From positions 1-32,209 of the forward strand of contig NZ_MAUD01000153.1 in the NCBI RefSeq assembly GCF_001700515.1: 32,209 nt of DNA, written 5' to 3'. Position 1 is the stretch's first letter. Each line of letters opens with the position of its first letter. The notes below the pieces were generated by a model that had not been told where the DNA came from, made no database searches, and worked only from the letters and a program-made list of their open reading frames with translations. Below, piece after piece: positions 7,930-16,278 of this stretch. Position numbers and translations under genes: made by a program. The stretch comes from Streptomyces lushanensis (GTDB lineage Bacteria > Actinomycetota > Actinomycetes > Streptomycetales > Streptomycetaceae).

Positions 7930-9366
7930 GTGTCCACCGTGAAATCCCCGTCGGGCAGCCGTGGCGACCGTATGAGCGGACGCGCCTGGGGCGTGCTGTT
8001 CGTGCTGTGCGGCGCGATCTTCCTGGAGGGCATCGACGTGGCCATGCTCAATGTGGCCCTGCCGTCGATCCGTGAGGATCTCGGTATGTCCACGGGCACG
8101 CTCCAGTGGGTCATGAGCGCCTACGTGCTCGGCTACGGCGGCTTCATGCTGCTCGGCGGCCGGGCCGCCGACCTGTTCGGACGCCGTCGGATGTTCCTGT
8201 TCTGGCTGGTCGTCTTTCTGCTCTTCTCCGGCCTCGGCGGTTTCGCCACCGAGGGCTGGATGCTCATCGTGGCCCGGTTCGTCACCGGTGTCGCGGCGGC
8301 CTTCATGACTCCGGCCGGTCTGTCGATCATCACCACGAGCTTCGAGGAAGGGCCCGAGCGCAACAAGGCCCTGCTCGTCTACTCCGGTACCGCCGCCGGG
8401 GGTTTCTCCGTCGGTCTGGTCGTCGGCGGCCTGCTGGCCGCGGTCGACTGGCGCTGGGTGTTCTTCGCCCCGGTGATCCTCTCCTTCCTGATCCTGGTCG
8501 CCGCGCTCGCCCTGCTCCCGGGGGCGGCCCGCCCGGACCGCGACGGCCGGCCCGTCGACGTGGGCGGCGCGATCACCGTGACGGGCGCCATCCTGCTGCT
8601 GGTGTTCGCCGTGGAGCGCGCCCCGCATGTGGCGGCGATCCGGACGGCCGGCACGGTCGCGGCCGGCCTGCTGCTGGTCATTGCGTTCATCGCCGTCGAG
8701 CGGACATCGCCCTCGCCGCTGGTGCGTCTCGGGATCTTCCGCAACGCCGCGCTCGTCCGCTCCAACATCGCAGGACTGCTGTTCGCCGCCGGGTTCTTCG
8801 GCTTCCAGTTCATCGTCGTCCTGTATCTCCAGGAGCTGCGCGACTGGTCGACGCTCCAGACCAGTTTCGCGCTGATGGTGATCGGGGTCGACGCCGTGCT
8901 CTCCCCGACGCTGACCCCCCGGCTGGTCGAGCGGTTCGGCAACGCCCGGGTCATCTTCGGCGGTCTGGTCCTGGCCTCGCTGGCGTACGCCCTGTTCCTG
9001 CCGGTCCAGGCGGACTGGACGTACGCGGCCATGTTCCCCGGCCTGATCGTCCTCGGTCTGGCCTTCTCCCTCGCGTACGGTCCGCTCACCATCGTCGCCA
9101 CCGAGGGCATGGAAGAGGAGGAACAGGGCGTCGCGGGCGGTCTGCTGTACACGTCCTTCCAGTTCGGAGCGGCGCTGGGGCTCTCCTCGGTGGCCGCGGT
9201 CGACATCGCGGCGACCGACGGCTCGTCCCCGGCGGCGCAGCTCGACGGCTACCGGGCCGCCCTGGCCGTACCACTGATCGCGGCCCTGGCGGCCACCCTG
9301 ATCAGCGTGCCGGGTCTGCGTGCCCGTGCCACCGCTCCCGAGGGCCGGCCGTCGGGCGGGAATTAG
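7930..9366 (+). CDS. MFS drug:H+ antiporter, DHA2 (14-helix) family
   Basis: 478 residues from GTG 7930, chosen because GAGGAG (7918-7923) lies 6 bases upstream; an earlier in-frame ATG would overlap the HxlR gene. Hydrophobic segments are consistent with 14 membrane helices, as in EmrB/QacA-type exporters. The MFS motif A GGRAADLFGRRR is at 76-87 after WVMSAYVLGYGGFML. These proteins expel drugs or the producer's own metabolite across the plasma membrane using the proton gradient. Its place beside the phenazine genes and its divergent HxlR partner make phenazine export or self-resistance the leading idea; the substrate is not proven. Confidence 0.92.
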   Translation: MSTVKSPSGSRGDRMSGRAWGVLFVLCGAIFLEGIDVAMLNVALPSIREDLGMSTGTLQWVMSAYVLGYGGFMLLGGRAADLFGRRRMFLFWLVVFLLFSGLGGFATEGWMLIVARFVTGVAAAFMTPAGLSIITTSFEEGPERNKALLVYSGTAAGGFSVGLVVGGLLAAVDWRWVFFAPVILSFLILVAALALLPGAARPDRDGRPVDVGGAITVTGAILLLVFAVERAPHVAAIRTAGTVAAGLLLVIAFIAVERTSPSPLVRLGIFRNAALVRSNIAGLLFAAGFFGFQFIVVLYLQELRDWSTLQTSFALMVIGVDAVLSPTLTPRLVERFGNARVIFGGLVLASLAYALFLPVQADWTYAAMFPGLIVLGLAFSLAYGPLTIVATEGMEEEEQGVAGGLLYTSFQFGAALGLSSVAAVDIAATDGSSPAAQLDGYRAALAVPLIAALAATLISVPGLRARATAPEGRPSGGN

Positions 9367-9405
9367 GCGGGAATCAGGCCCTGCAACCGTGCGACAGGAG
9401 TGGCG

Positions 9406-10494
9406 TCAGAGCCAGCCGTTGCGGCGGAAGCCGCGGTGGAGCAGGAGGCAGGCGGTGGCGATGACTCCCAGGACGAGGAAGTAGCCGTACGTCCAGCGCA
9501 GTTCCGGCATGTGGTCGAAGTTCATGCCGTACACGGCGCAGACCATCGTCGGTACGGCGACGACCGCCGCCCATGCCGTGATCTTGCGCATGTCCTCGTT
9601 CTGGGCGACGGTCACCTGGGCGAGATGGGCCTGGAGGATCGAGTCGAGCAGGGCGTCGAAGGACGCGATCTGCTCGGTGACCCTGGCCAGATGGTCGGCG
9701 ACATCGCGGAAGTACGGCTGGATGTCCTGGCCGACCGGCGGCAGGGGCTCGGTGGCCAGCGCGTGGAGCGGCCGGTCCAGCGGTGCCACCGCCCGCTTGA
9801 GCTCCAGCAGCTCGCGTTTGAGCTGATAGATACGGCCCGCGTCGCTGCGGCTGGAGTGCTCGCTGAAGACCTGGGCCTCGGCGGCGTCGATGTCGGTCCG
9901 TACGGCGTCCGCGACGGCGAGGTAGTCGTCGACCACCTGGTCGGCTATGGCGTGCAGTACGGCGGCGGGGCCCTTGGCCAGCTGCTCGGGGGCGGCCTCC
10001 AGGGACTCGCGGAGCGGGCCGAGCGAACCGTGCCCGCCGTGTCTGACCGTGATCACGAAGTCGGGACCGGTGAAGATCACCAGCTCGCCGGTGTCCACCA
10101 CCTCGCTGGTGGCCGTGAGTTCCTCGTGCTCGACGTAGTGGCAGGTCTTGAAGACGGCGAACAGCGTCTCGTCGTACCGCTGCACCTTGGGCCGCTGATG
10201 CGCGAGCACCGTGTCCTCCACGGCCAGCGGATGCAGTCCGAACAGCTCGGCGATCCAGGCGAACTCCGTCCGGGAGGGTTCGTGCAGCCCCATCCACACG
10301 AAGCCCCGGCCGGATTTACGGACCTGCCGCAGGGCCTCGTCCACCGGGCCGGTGTCGGGCAGGCGCGCGCCGTCCTCGTAGATCACACAGTTGACCACGG
10401 TGCTGCCCAGCGGGGAGCGGGCCGGGTGGCTCAGATCCACTTTCCGGCGGTAGGCGCGGCTCACCGCACGCTGGAGACTGCGGATGATCGGCAC
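9406..10494 (-). CDS. corA: CorA-family magnesium/cobalt transporter
   Basis: About 362 residues. The cytoplasmic N-terminal domain includes FVWMGLHEPSRTEF and HPLAVEDTVLAHQRPKVQRY, followed by long helices. Two C-terminal membrane helices carry the signature YGMNF between them, the CorA pore motif. GTG at 10494 is preferred as start because AAGGAG lies 6 bases upstream. An ATG at 10545 lacks a ribosome site and adds a poorly conserved tail. It ends 39 bases from the convergent MFS gene and shows no functional link to the phenazine genes. CorA-like proteins in actinomycetes may also move Zn or Co. Confidence 0.93.
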   Translation of the reverse strand: MPIIRSLQRAVSRAYRRKVDLSHPARSPLGSTVVNCVIYEDGARLPDTGPVDEALRQVRKSGRGFVWMGLHEPSRTEFAWIAELFGLHPLAVEDTVLAHQRPKVQRYDETLFAVFKTCHYVEHEELTATSEVVDTGELVIFTGPDFVITVRHGGHGSLGPLRESLEAAPEQLAKGPAAVLHAIADQVVDDYLAVADAVRTDIDAAEAQVFSEHSSRSDAGRIYQLKRELLELKRAVAPLDRPLHALATEPLPPVGQDIQPYFRDVADHLARVTEQIASFDALLDSILQAHLAQVTVAQNEDMRKITAWAAVVAVPTMVCAVYGMNFDHMPELRWTYGYFLVLGVIATACLLLHRGFRRNGWL

Positions 10495-10633
10495 AACGGG
10501 CTCCTTCGGACAACCGGCGGTCACCAGTGTGCCATCGGTCGTCATGGAGCCGCCCGTGCCGAGCCGCCCGGTCCCTGACGCCGGCGTGGGCGTCCGGCGT
10601 TCACTGTCGGGACCGGGCGGCGGCCGGCGTCCG

Positions 10634-10675
10634 CCCCGAAGGGGCATCCCTCCGAAGGGGCATCCCTCCGAAGGG
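10634..10675. repeat. Tandem 16-bp repeats forming UUCG-loop hairpins, probable terminator
   Basis: CCGAAGGGGCATCCCT occurs at 10636-10651 and 10652-10667, with a partial third copy at 10668-10675. Read on the minus strand, just past the stop of the secreted-protein gene, each unit can fold as CCCTTCGGAGGG or GCCCCTTCGGGGC, short stems with very stable UUCG loops. This suggests a multi-hairpin terminator. Confidence 0.5.
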
Positions 10676-10690
10676 CCGGGCCGGTTTGGT

Positions 10691-12184
10691 TCAGCTCACG
10701 TTGAGCGCGGTGTCGTCGATGACGAAGGAGGTCTGGAGCTTGGATCCCTCGACACCGGTGAACTTGACCGTCACGGTCTGGCCGGCATAGGCGCTCAGGT
10801 CGAAGCTGCGCCGGGTGTAGCCGGTGGCGGCGTTGGTGTTGGAGTAGGTGGCCAGGGTGGAGAGAACCGTGCCGGAGCTGTTGAGCACCTGCGCCTTGAG
10901 GGTGTCGTAGGCGGTGCTGCCGGTCTCGGCGGTGTCGATGTGGAGATAGAAGCTCAGCGTCGCGGCGCAGCCGGACGGGATGGTCACGGACTGGGCGAGC
11001 GTGTCCGTGCGGGCCGTGCCGTAACCGCCGAGCCATGCCTTGTACGAGCCGGTACGGGCGGCCTGGCCGGTGCTGTTGGTGATGACACCGCTGGACGTCG
11101 TCCAGGACGAACTGCCGGACTCGAAGCCGGAGTTGGCGAACAGCTGGGCGGCGGTGCAGGTGCCGCCGCCACCGCCGCCACCACCGCCGCCGTCCCCGCC
11201 ACCGCTGCCGGTCCCCGAGGACAGCCACTCGGTGGCGTTGAGGGCGAGCGCGGCATTGGTGGCGCCGGAGTCGCGCCAGCCGTCGTACAGGGTGTTGCCC
11301 GACTGGCCGGTGCCGTCGTCGATGGGGGAGCTGTCGCCCCAGAAGGCGACACGGCCGCTGCCGAAGGTGCTGGTGGCGAAGAAGGCGCCGGTGTTGCCCG
11401 AGTAGCCCGTCCGGTAGAGGAGGCCCTTGACGCTGGAATTGTCGGAGGGCCTGAGGGTGGCGGTGGTGCCACTGGCGATGAGGCTCTTGGTGACCGTACC
11501 GAACGAGCCGCGCAGCACCGGGTTGGAGCTGTCGTTGATCGCGGAGGGGTGGTCGGAGCCGACGGTGAGGGTGTCGACGGTGAAGCCGAACGGGTTGGTG
11601 CTGTCGACGCTGTTGTTGCTCATCAGGTCGTTGATGATCTCGACGGCGTCCTCGCCGTCGTTGTTGCGGTCGGCGCCGGTGTGGTCGGCGATCAGGAAGA
11701 GGCCGCCGCCGTTCTGCACGAACTTCATCACCGCGGTCTTCTCGGCCGAGGTCAGCAGAACGTTCGGCTCGGGCAGGACGAAGCTGTCGAAGTTCTTCAG
11801 GTCCGTGGCGCTCGTCGTGCCGTAGGTGATCGAGCCGCTGGACGGCAGCGTCTTGAGGCTGTAGCTGCCGGTCCTCTGGAGGGCCACGCCCCAGGAGGAG
11901 AGGGCACCGGTCCAGGAGGTGTCGGAGGTGGGGGAGGGGTTCTGTCCCAGCGGATCGGGCTGGCTGGTGCTGATGATCCAGTCGGCGTTCCCGGCCGTCT
12001 CGGCGTGGGCGTTGTCGAACAGCACACGATGAGTGGCCGCCGCGGCGGCGGCCGGTGCCGCCTGGACGGTCCGGGCGGCCGGTTCGGCCTGGGCGGCCTG
12101 AGCGGCGGTACCGGCGGCGAGGGCGCCGAGAGCGACGGTGACGCCGGCGAGTCTGCGACGGCGGGAAATCCCTGATCCGAGCAT
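10691..12184 (-). CDS. Secreted two-domain protein with Gly-rich linker, function unknown
   Basis: 497 residues. The N-terminus (SRRRRLAGVTVALGALAAG, then AQAAQAEPA) is a Sec- or Tat-type signal peptide. Residues about 45-335 look like a class-I-amidotransferase/ThuA-like alpha-beta domain (FDSFVLPEPNVLLTSAEK, GGGLFLIADHTGAD, RVAFWGDSS), the kind often labelled as a secreted hydrolase or DUF4350-like. A run of about ten glycines follows. The C-terminal 150 residues (NSGFESGSSSWTTSSG, DTLAQSVTIPSGC) resemble beta-sandwich carbohydrate-binding-type modules common in secreted Streptomyces enzymes. GGAGG (12191-12195 on the complement) precedes ATG 12184. No active site can be named safely. Confidence 0.85.
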   Translation of the reverse strand: MLGSGISRRRRLAGVTVALGALAAGTAAQAAQAEPAARTVQAAPAAAAAATHRVLFDNAHAETAGNADWIISTSQPDPLGQNPSPTSDTSWTGALSSWGVALQRTGSYSLKTLPSSGSITYGTTSATDLKNFDSFVLPEPNVLLTSAEKTAVMKFVQNGGGLFLIADHTGADRNNDGEDAVEIINDLMSNNSVDSTNPFGFTVDTLTVGSDHPSAINDSSNPVLRGSFGTVTKSLIASGTTATLRPSDNSSVKGLLYRTGYSGNTGAFFATSTFGSGRVAFWGDSSPIDDGTGQSGNTLYDGWRDSGATNAALALNATEWLSSGTGSGGGDGGGGGGGGGGTCTAAQLFANSGFESGSSSWTTSSGVITNSTGQAARTGSYKAWLGGYGTARTDTLAQSVTIPSGCAATLSFYLHIDTAETGSTAYDTLKAQVLNSSGTVLSTLATYSNTNAATGYTRRSFDLSAYAGQTVTVKFTGVEGSKLQTSFVIDDTALNVS

Positions 12185-12431
12185 CCGTCAAACCTCCGTG
12201 TACGAGGAGCGGTGGGCGTGCGAGAAGCCAACTCTGCGCGCGTAGACCATCGGATGAACCGCCGATGGGTAACGAGTTCTTGAACGGTACATGGCAAAAA
12301 TCTCCGGGGGGAAGGATCCGGTCCGCTTCCCGGGGACCCGGCCTGGCCGCCGCCCACCGGCGCGGCGGCCCCGGTGCTCCGCGATGCCGGTGCCGCGCGG
12401 CATGGGCGGCCTCGGGGCGAAGGACGCCTGT

Positions 12432-12839
12432 TCAGTCGATGACGGCGGTGGCCTCGATCTCCACCAGGTGCTCGGGCACGTCCAGTGCCGCGACGCCCAG
12501 CAGCGTGGCCGGCGGAACCGGGGTGACCCCCAGCTTCGTGGCCGCCCGGGTGATCCCCTCCAGCAGCAGGGGCATCTTGTCGGGAGTCCAGTCGACGACA
12601 TGGACGGTCAGTTTCGCCACGTCGTCGAAGGTGGCGCCGGCGCCGGCCAGGGCGGTGCCGATGTTGAGATAGCACCGCTCGACCTGGGCGGCGAGGTCGG
12701 CTCCGCCGACCGTGACCCCCTCGGCGTCCCAGGCGACCTGCCCGGCGACGAAGACCAGCTTCGACCCGGTCGCGATCGACACCTGCCGGTAGGCGTCGAT
12801 CTCCGGCAGCCCACCGGGATTCACCAGGGTGATGGCCAT
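12432..12839 (-). CDS. RidA/YjgF/UK114-family protein
   Basis: 135 residues from ATG 12839, with GGAGG five bases upstream. The RidA fold is evident from GSKLVFVAGQVAWDAEG, AQVERCYLNIGTALAGAGATFDDVAKLTVHVVD and the C-terminal EHLVEIEATAVID. Classical RidA hydrolyses reactive enamines or imines. Those enzymes have an Arg near position 105 that binds the carboxylate; here the matching stretch reads VPPATLLGVAALD, without that Arg. It may therefore belong to an Rid subfamily of other function. It is divergent from an HxlR gene, which probably controls it. Confidence 0.9.
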   Translation of the reverse strand: MAITLVNPGGLPEIDAYRQVSIATGSKLVFVAGQVAWDAEGVTVGGADLAAQVERCYLNIGTALAGAGATFDDVAKLTVHVVDWTPDKMPLLLEGITRAATKLGVTPVPPATLLGVAALDVPEHLVEIEATAVID

Positions 12840-12906
12840 GCCTGCCTCCGTCGCTCCGGGCGCCCGTGCCCGCTTCCGCCGGGCCACGGGACGCTCACTC
12901 TCTTGT

Positions 12907-12921
12907 GGTTACTCGGAAACC
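12907..12921. promoter_or_regulatory. Small dyad between RidA and HxlR genes
   Basis: GGTT and AACC frame ACTCGGA in the 138-base divergent gap. The sequence resembles the GTTAC/GGAA elements in the other HxlR intergenic region at 7829-7862, so it is a weak candidate operator. Confidence 0.25.
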
Positions 12922-12977
12922 GTAGGAGAGTGGCCGCTGACGTGGAAGAACGCACTTTTCGGTGACTGGGGAACCTG

Positions 12978-13358
12978 ATGGTGACCAAGCAGTTCGACGG
13001 CCCGCCCGACGAAGCGGACCTGAGGCGGGCGGACTCCCTGGCGCGGGAGATCTTCTCGGACGTCGCCGACAAGTGGGCGCTCCTGATCATCGAGGCCCTG
13101 GGGGAGGGCACCCTGCGCTTCAGCGAACTGCGCGACGAGATCGAGGGCATCAGCCACAAGATGCTCACCCAGAACCTGCGCATGCTGGAGCGCAACGGCC
13201 TGGTCGAGCGGACGGTGCACCCCGTTGTGCCGCCGCGGGTCGAGTACACCCTCACCCGGCCGGGTCAGGCCCTGCGGGTGACGATCGACGGACTGTGCGA
13301 CTGGACCCACCGCCTTCTCGGCCACATCGACGCCTCCCGCCGCCGCTTCGACGCCTGA
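12978..13358 (+). CDS. HxlR-family transcriptional regulator (second copy)
   Basis: 126 residues. The winged-helix domain is nearly the same as in the regulator at 7361-7798: FSDVADKWALLIIEAL, LRFSELRDEIEGISHKML, then LVERTVHPVVPPRVEYTLT. The N-terminal Cys found in many HxlR proteins is missing (ADSLAREIFSDVADKW), so classical thiol sensing at that site is not expected. The ATG at 12978 is chosen; a GTG at 12981 is an alternative. It diverges from the RidA-family gene and is its likely regulator. The closeness of the two HxlR proteins suggests duplication or related operators. Confidence 0.9.
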   Translation: MVTKQFDGPPDEADLRRADSLAREIFSDVADKWALLIIEALGEGTLRFSELRDEIEGISHKMLTQNLRMLERNGLVERTVHPVVPPRVEYTLTRPGQALRVTIDGLCDWTHRLLGHIDASRRRFDA

Positions 13359-13424
13359 CGGGACGAGCGGCGGCACTGGGCTCGGCGCGGCTCGGCGCGG
13401 AGTGCCTCGGACGCGGCTGAAGGA

Positions 13425-14285
13425 TCAGCGCGTACCGGCCTCGGCGGCGTCCAGACCGCGGTCGACGCCGTGCGGGACGACACGCTGGCCCGGTTCCAGC
13501 TCCAGGCGCTTCCCGTCGAGGTGGACCTCGACGTCGTCCGGCTCGAAGGAGACCATGCCGTTGATACGGCGCACCTCGGCGTAGGCGGCGCGGTAGGACC
13601 ATGCCGCGCGCGGCACACCGTCGATGTCGTAGTAGTCGCACAGGCCCTTGTACGGGCAGAACGTCTGCCCTTCCACGGCTCGCAGGCGGCTTTCGTCGAT
13701 GTCCCGGCGGGGAACGTACCAGCGCGGTGCGAATCCGGACTCGTACAGCACCACCGGGTGCTCGGAGCGCGCCACCGCATCGCCCTCGGAACGGACCTCC
13801 AGCGTGCGGGACGTGCCACGGATGTCGATGCGGTGGTACGCGTCGGCGGCGTGCCCGAGGATCTGCTCGTCCTCCTCGTAGAAGGCGTCCATCGCCCGCC
13901 AGGCGAAAGCGATCCGGCCCGCCGGCACGCGCGCGTACTCCGGCAGGCCGGTGTGCTCCCAGGCCGCCCGCTCGGCGGTACGGTCACCGGCCCGCACGGC
14001 GTACCAGGAGGTGTCGCCGAGATCCCGGTGCCGGGTGGTCCGGTCGCCCGCTGTCAGCGCGTCCGCCGTCACGTCGGAGCGCGGGAAGTACGCCACCGGG
14101 TAGCGGCCGGGCTCGTGCAGCAGGACGACGTCCTCGCTGTCGGCGATCCACACACCGCCGAGGAGCACACGCGTCCGCCGGCGCGACGGCTCGGCGAACA
14201 GCAACCGCTCGGGCAGCGGATCGGGTGTCAGGAACCGGCCGGTCCGGCCGGGCGAGAGCGGGCCCTGCTGCCATGCCAGTCCCAT
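13425..14285 (-). CDS. Tandem DUF427-domain protein
   Basis: 286 residues from ATG 14285, with GGGAG eight bases upstream. Two DUF427 units are visible: residues about 38-130 (RVLLGGVWIADSEDVVLLHE, YFPRSDV) and about 165-265 (RTLEVRSEGDAVARSEHPV, WYVPRRDI, FCPYKGLCDYYDI, AAWSYRAAYAEV). The second keeps the conserved CPYKG and WSY features; the first has degenerated to TTRHRDLGDTSWYAV. The biochemical role of this family is not established. It converges on the HxlR gene and diverges from the MOSC fusion gene. Confidence 0.9.
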   Translation of the reverse strand: MGLAWQQGPLSPGRTGRFLTPDPLPERLLFAEPSRRRTRVLLGGVWIADSEDVVLLHEPGRYPVAYFPRSDVTADALTAGDRTTRHRDLGDTSWYAVRAGDRTAERAAWEHTGLPEYARVPAGRIAFAWRAMDAFYEEDEQILGHAADAYHRIDIRGTSRTLEVRSEGDAVARSEHPVVLYESGFAPRWYVPRRDIDESRLRAVEGQTFCPYKGLCDYYDIDGVPRAAWSYRAAYAEVRRINGMVSFEPDDVEVHLDGKRLELEPGQRVVPHGVDRGLDAAEAGTR

Positions 14286-14472
14286 GACCGTTGCTCCCAT
14301 CGGTGGGTCGGAGGCCGCCCGTTGTCCAGGTTGCGCCCCGGTGGGCCACCGCGCGACCCGGCGCCGGCCCACGCATAATTCGAAGGTGATGTCACCAGGC
14401 GGACCGCTCCCCGCATGATTCCGTGCACGACGAGCGGCCGGTTCCCGGACCCGCCCACTCAGGAGAAGCGCG

Positions 14473-16245
14473 ATGGCGACGCTACTGTCGGTGAATGTCG
14501 GTATGCCCAGGGACGTCCCCTGGCAGGGCAGGACCGTCCACACCGGGGCATGGAAGAAACCCGTCCAGGGCCCGCGGATGGTACGGCGTCTGAACATCGA
14601 CGGTGACGGTCAGGGCGATCTGGCGGGTCACGGCGGAGAGTACCGGGCCGTGCTCGTGTATCAGCTGGAGTCCTACCGGTACTGGCGGGAACACCTCGAA
14701 CGTGAGGACCTGCGCTTCGGCCACTTCGGGGAGAATTTCACCGTCGACGGGCTTGCCGACGACGAGGTGTGCGTCGGCGACCGCTACCGGGTGGGCGAAG
14801 CCGAGTTCGAGGTCACCCAGCCGCGTGTCACCTGCTACCGCGTCGGGATGCGCCTGGGGCTGCCCGCCATGGCGTCCCTGCTGGTCGCTCATCACCGTCC
14901 CGGCTTCTATCTGCGAGTCGTCACCGAAGGCCATGTCCAGGCCGGCGACGAGATCATCCGTACACGGATCGGCCCGGGAGCGCTCAGTGTCGCCGACATC
15001 GACGCCCTGCTCTACCTTCCCGGCCGCGACCCGGCGAAGCTGTGCACCGCTCGGTCCATCCCGGCCCTCAGCCCCGGCTGGCAGCGGTCCTTCGACGAGA
15101 TGGCGGAAGCAGGCGGCCACCCCGCTGCCCCGCCGGGGCCCGAGAAGGAGAGCGCCGGGTGGCCGGGGTTCAAACCCCTGCGCGTCGCCCGTGTCGTCCC
15201 CGAGACCCCGACCGTTTCCTCGATCCATCTCGAACCCACCGACCGGCGGCCACTTCCCGCTGCCCGACCCGGCCAGTACCTGGCGATCCGCATCCCCGAC
15301 AGCACTCCGCCTGCTCCGGTGCGCAGCTACTCACTGTCCTCCGCGCCTGGAACGTCCGGCGCGCCAGGACCGGACAGCTACCGCATCAGCGTCAAGCGGG
15401 AGCCCCACGGCCGGGTGAGCACCTACCTCCACACCGAAGTGCGCCCGGGGACGCTCCTGGACGTCGCGAGCCCCCGAGGGGACTTCGTGCTCGCGGAGGA
15501 GGGCACCAACCCCGTCGTGCTGCTCTCCGCCGGCATCGGCGTCACCCCCGTACTCGCCATGCTCCACCGACTGGCCTCCGACCGTGACCGGCGGCCCGTG
15601 TGGTGGATCCACACGACCCGCGACCACGAACAGCACGCCTTCGCCGAGGAGGCCGGCCATCTCCTGGCCCGGCTGCCCGACGCGCACCGGCGCATCTTCT
15701 ACACCGCAGCGCCGGACGGGGCCCGGTCCGGGCGGCGGAGGGACGTCACCTACGGGCACCTGGTCCCCGAGGCCCTGGCCGACCTGGGGATTCCGTCCGA
15801 CGCCGACGTCTATCTGTGCGGGCCGGAGTCGTTCATGACCGACCTCGGCAAAGCCCTGCGGGACCTCGGTCTCCGGCCGGAACGCATCCACACCGAACTG
15901 TTCGGCGCCCGCGACGCCATCAATCCCGGAATCACGGCGACAGCCACGGCCGCCACGCGCCCGCACCCGCCTCCCGGCCCGCCCGGCTCCGGCCCTCTCG
16001 TCACGTTCACCCGCGGTGGCGTCTCCGCGCCCTGGTCGGCGGTCTACAACTCCCTGCTGGAGCTCGCCGAGGCATGCGACGTCCCCACCCGGTGGTCCTG
16101 TCGTACCGGCGTCTGCCATACGTGCGTCACGCCCCTCGTCTCCGGCGACGTCGGCTACACCGTCCCGCCGCTCGAACCGCCCGAGACCGGCAGCGTCCTC
16201 ATCTGCTGTGCCACGCCCACCGGCGAGGTCCTGCTCGACCTGTGA
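14473..16245 (+). CDS. MOSC - ferredoxin-NAD(P)H reductase - 2Fe-2S ferredoxin fusion
   Basis: 590 residues; GGAGAA precedes ATG 14473. Residues about 1-165 are a YiiM-like MOSC domain, with Cys121 in the expected cofactor-contacting place (QPRVTCYRVGMRLG). About 165-215 is a 3-alpha linker (SVADIDALLYLPGRD). From about 235, the FAD domain has RSYSLSSAP, then the NAD(P)H domain has LLSAGIGVTPVLAML and YLCGPESFM. The last 90 residues are a plant-type ferredoxin with Cys543, Cys548 and Cys551 (SCRTGVCHTC) and Cys578/579. The chain would carry electrons NAD(P)H to FAD to 2Fe-2S to the MOSC-bound molybdenum cofactor, for reduction of an N-hydroxylated or similar substrate. The fold order is seen; the substrate is unknown. 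Confidence 0.92.
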   Translation: MATLLSVNVGMPRDVPWQGRTVHTGAWKKPVQGPRMVRRLNIDGDGQGDLAGHGGEYRAVLVYQLESYRYWREHLEREDLRFGHFGENFTVDGLADDEVCVGDRYRVGEAEFEVTQPRVTCYRVGMRLGLPAMASLLVAHHRPGFYLRVVTEGHVQAGDEIIRTRIGPGALSVADIDALLYLPGRDPAKLCTARSIPALSPGWQRSFDEMAEAGGHPAAPPGPEKESAGWPGFKPLRVARVVPETPTVSSIHLEPTDRRPLPAARPGQYLAIRIPDSTPPAPVRSYSLSSAPGTSGAPGPDSYRISVKREPHGRVSTYLHTEVRPGTLLDVASPRGDFVLAEEGTNPVVLLSAGIGVTPVLAMLHRLASDRDRRPVWWIHTTRDHEQHAFAEEAGHLLARLPDAHRRIFYTAAPDGARSGRRRDVTYGHLVPEALADLGIPSDADVYLCGPESFMTDLGKALRDLGLRPERIHTELFGARDAINPGITATATAATRPHPPPGPPGSGPLVTFTRGGVSAPWSAVYNSLLELAEACDVPTRWSCRTGVCHTCVTPLVSGDVGYTVPPLEPPETGSVLICCATPTGEVLLDL

Positions 16246-16278
16246 GCGGTCGACCTGTGAGCGGGGCCGACACCGCGT

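Noticed and set aside
12245..12290. GTTCA/GTTAC elements upstream of the secreted-protein gene, like a PHO box
   Set aside because: The spacings are 12 and 14 bases instead of the regular 11-base repeat expected for PhoP sites.
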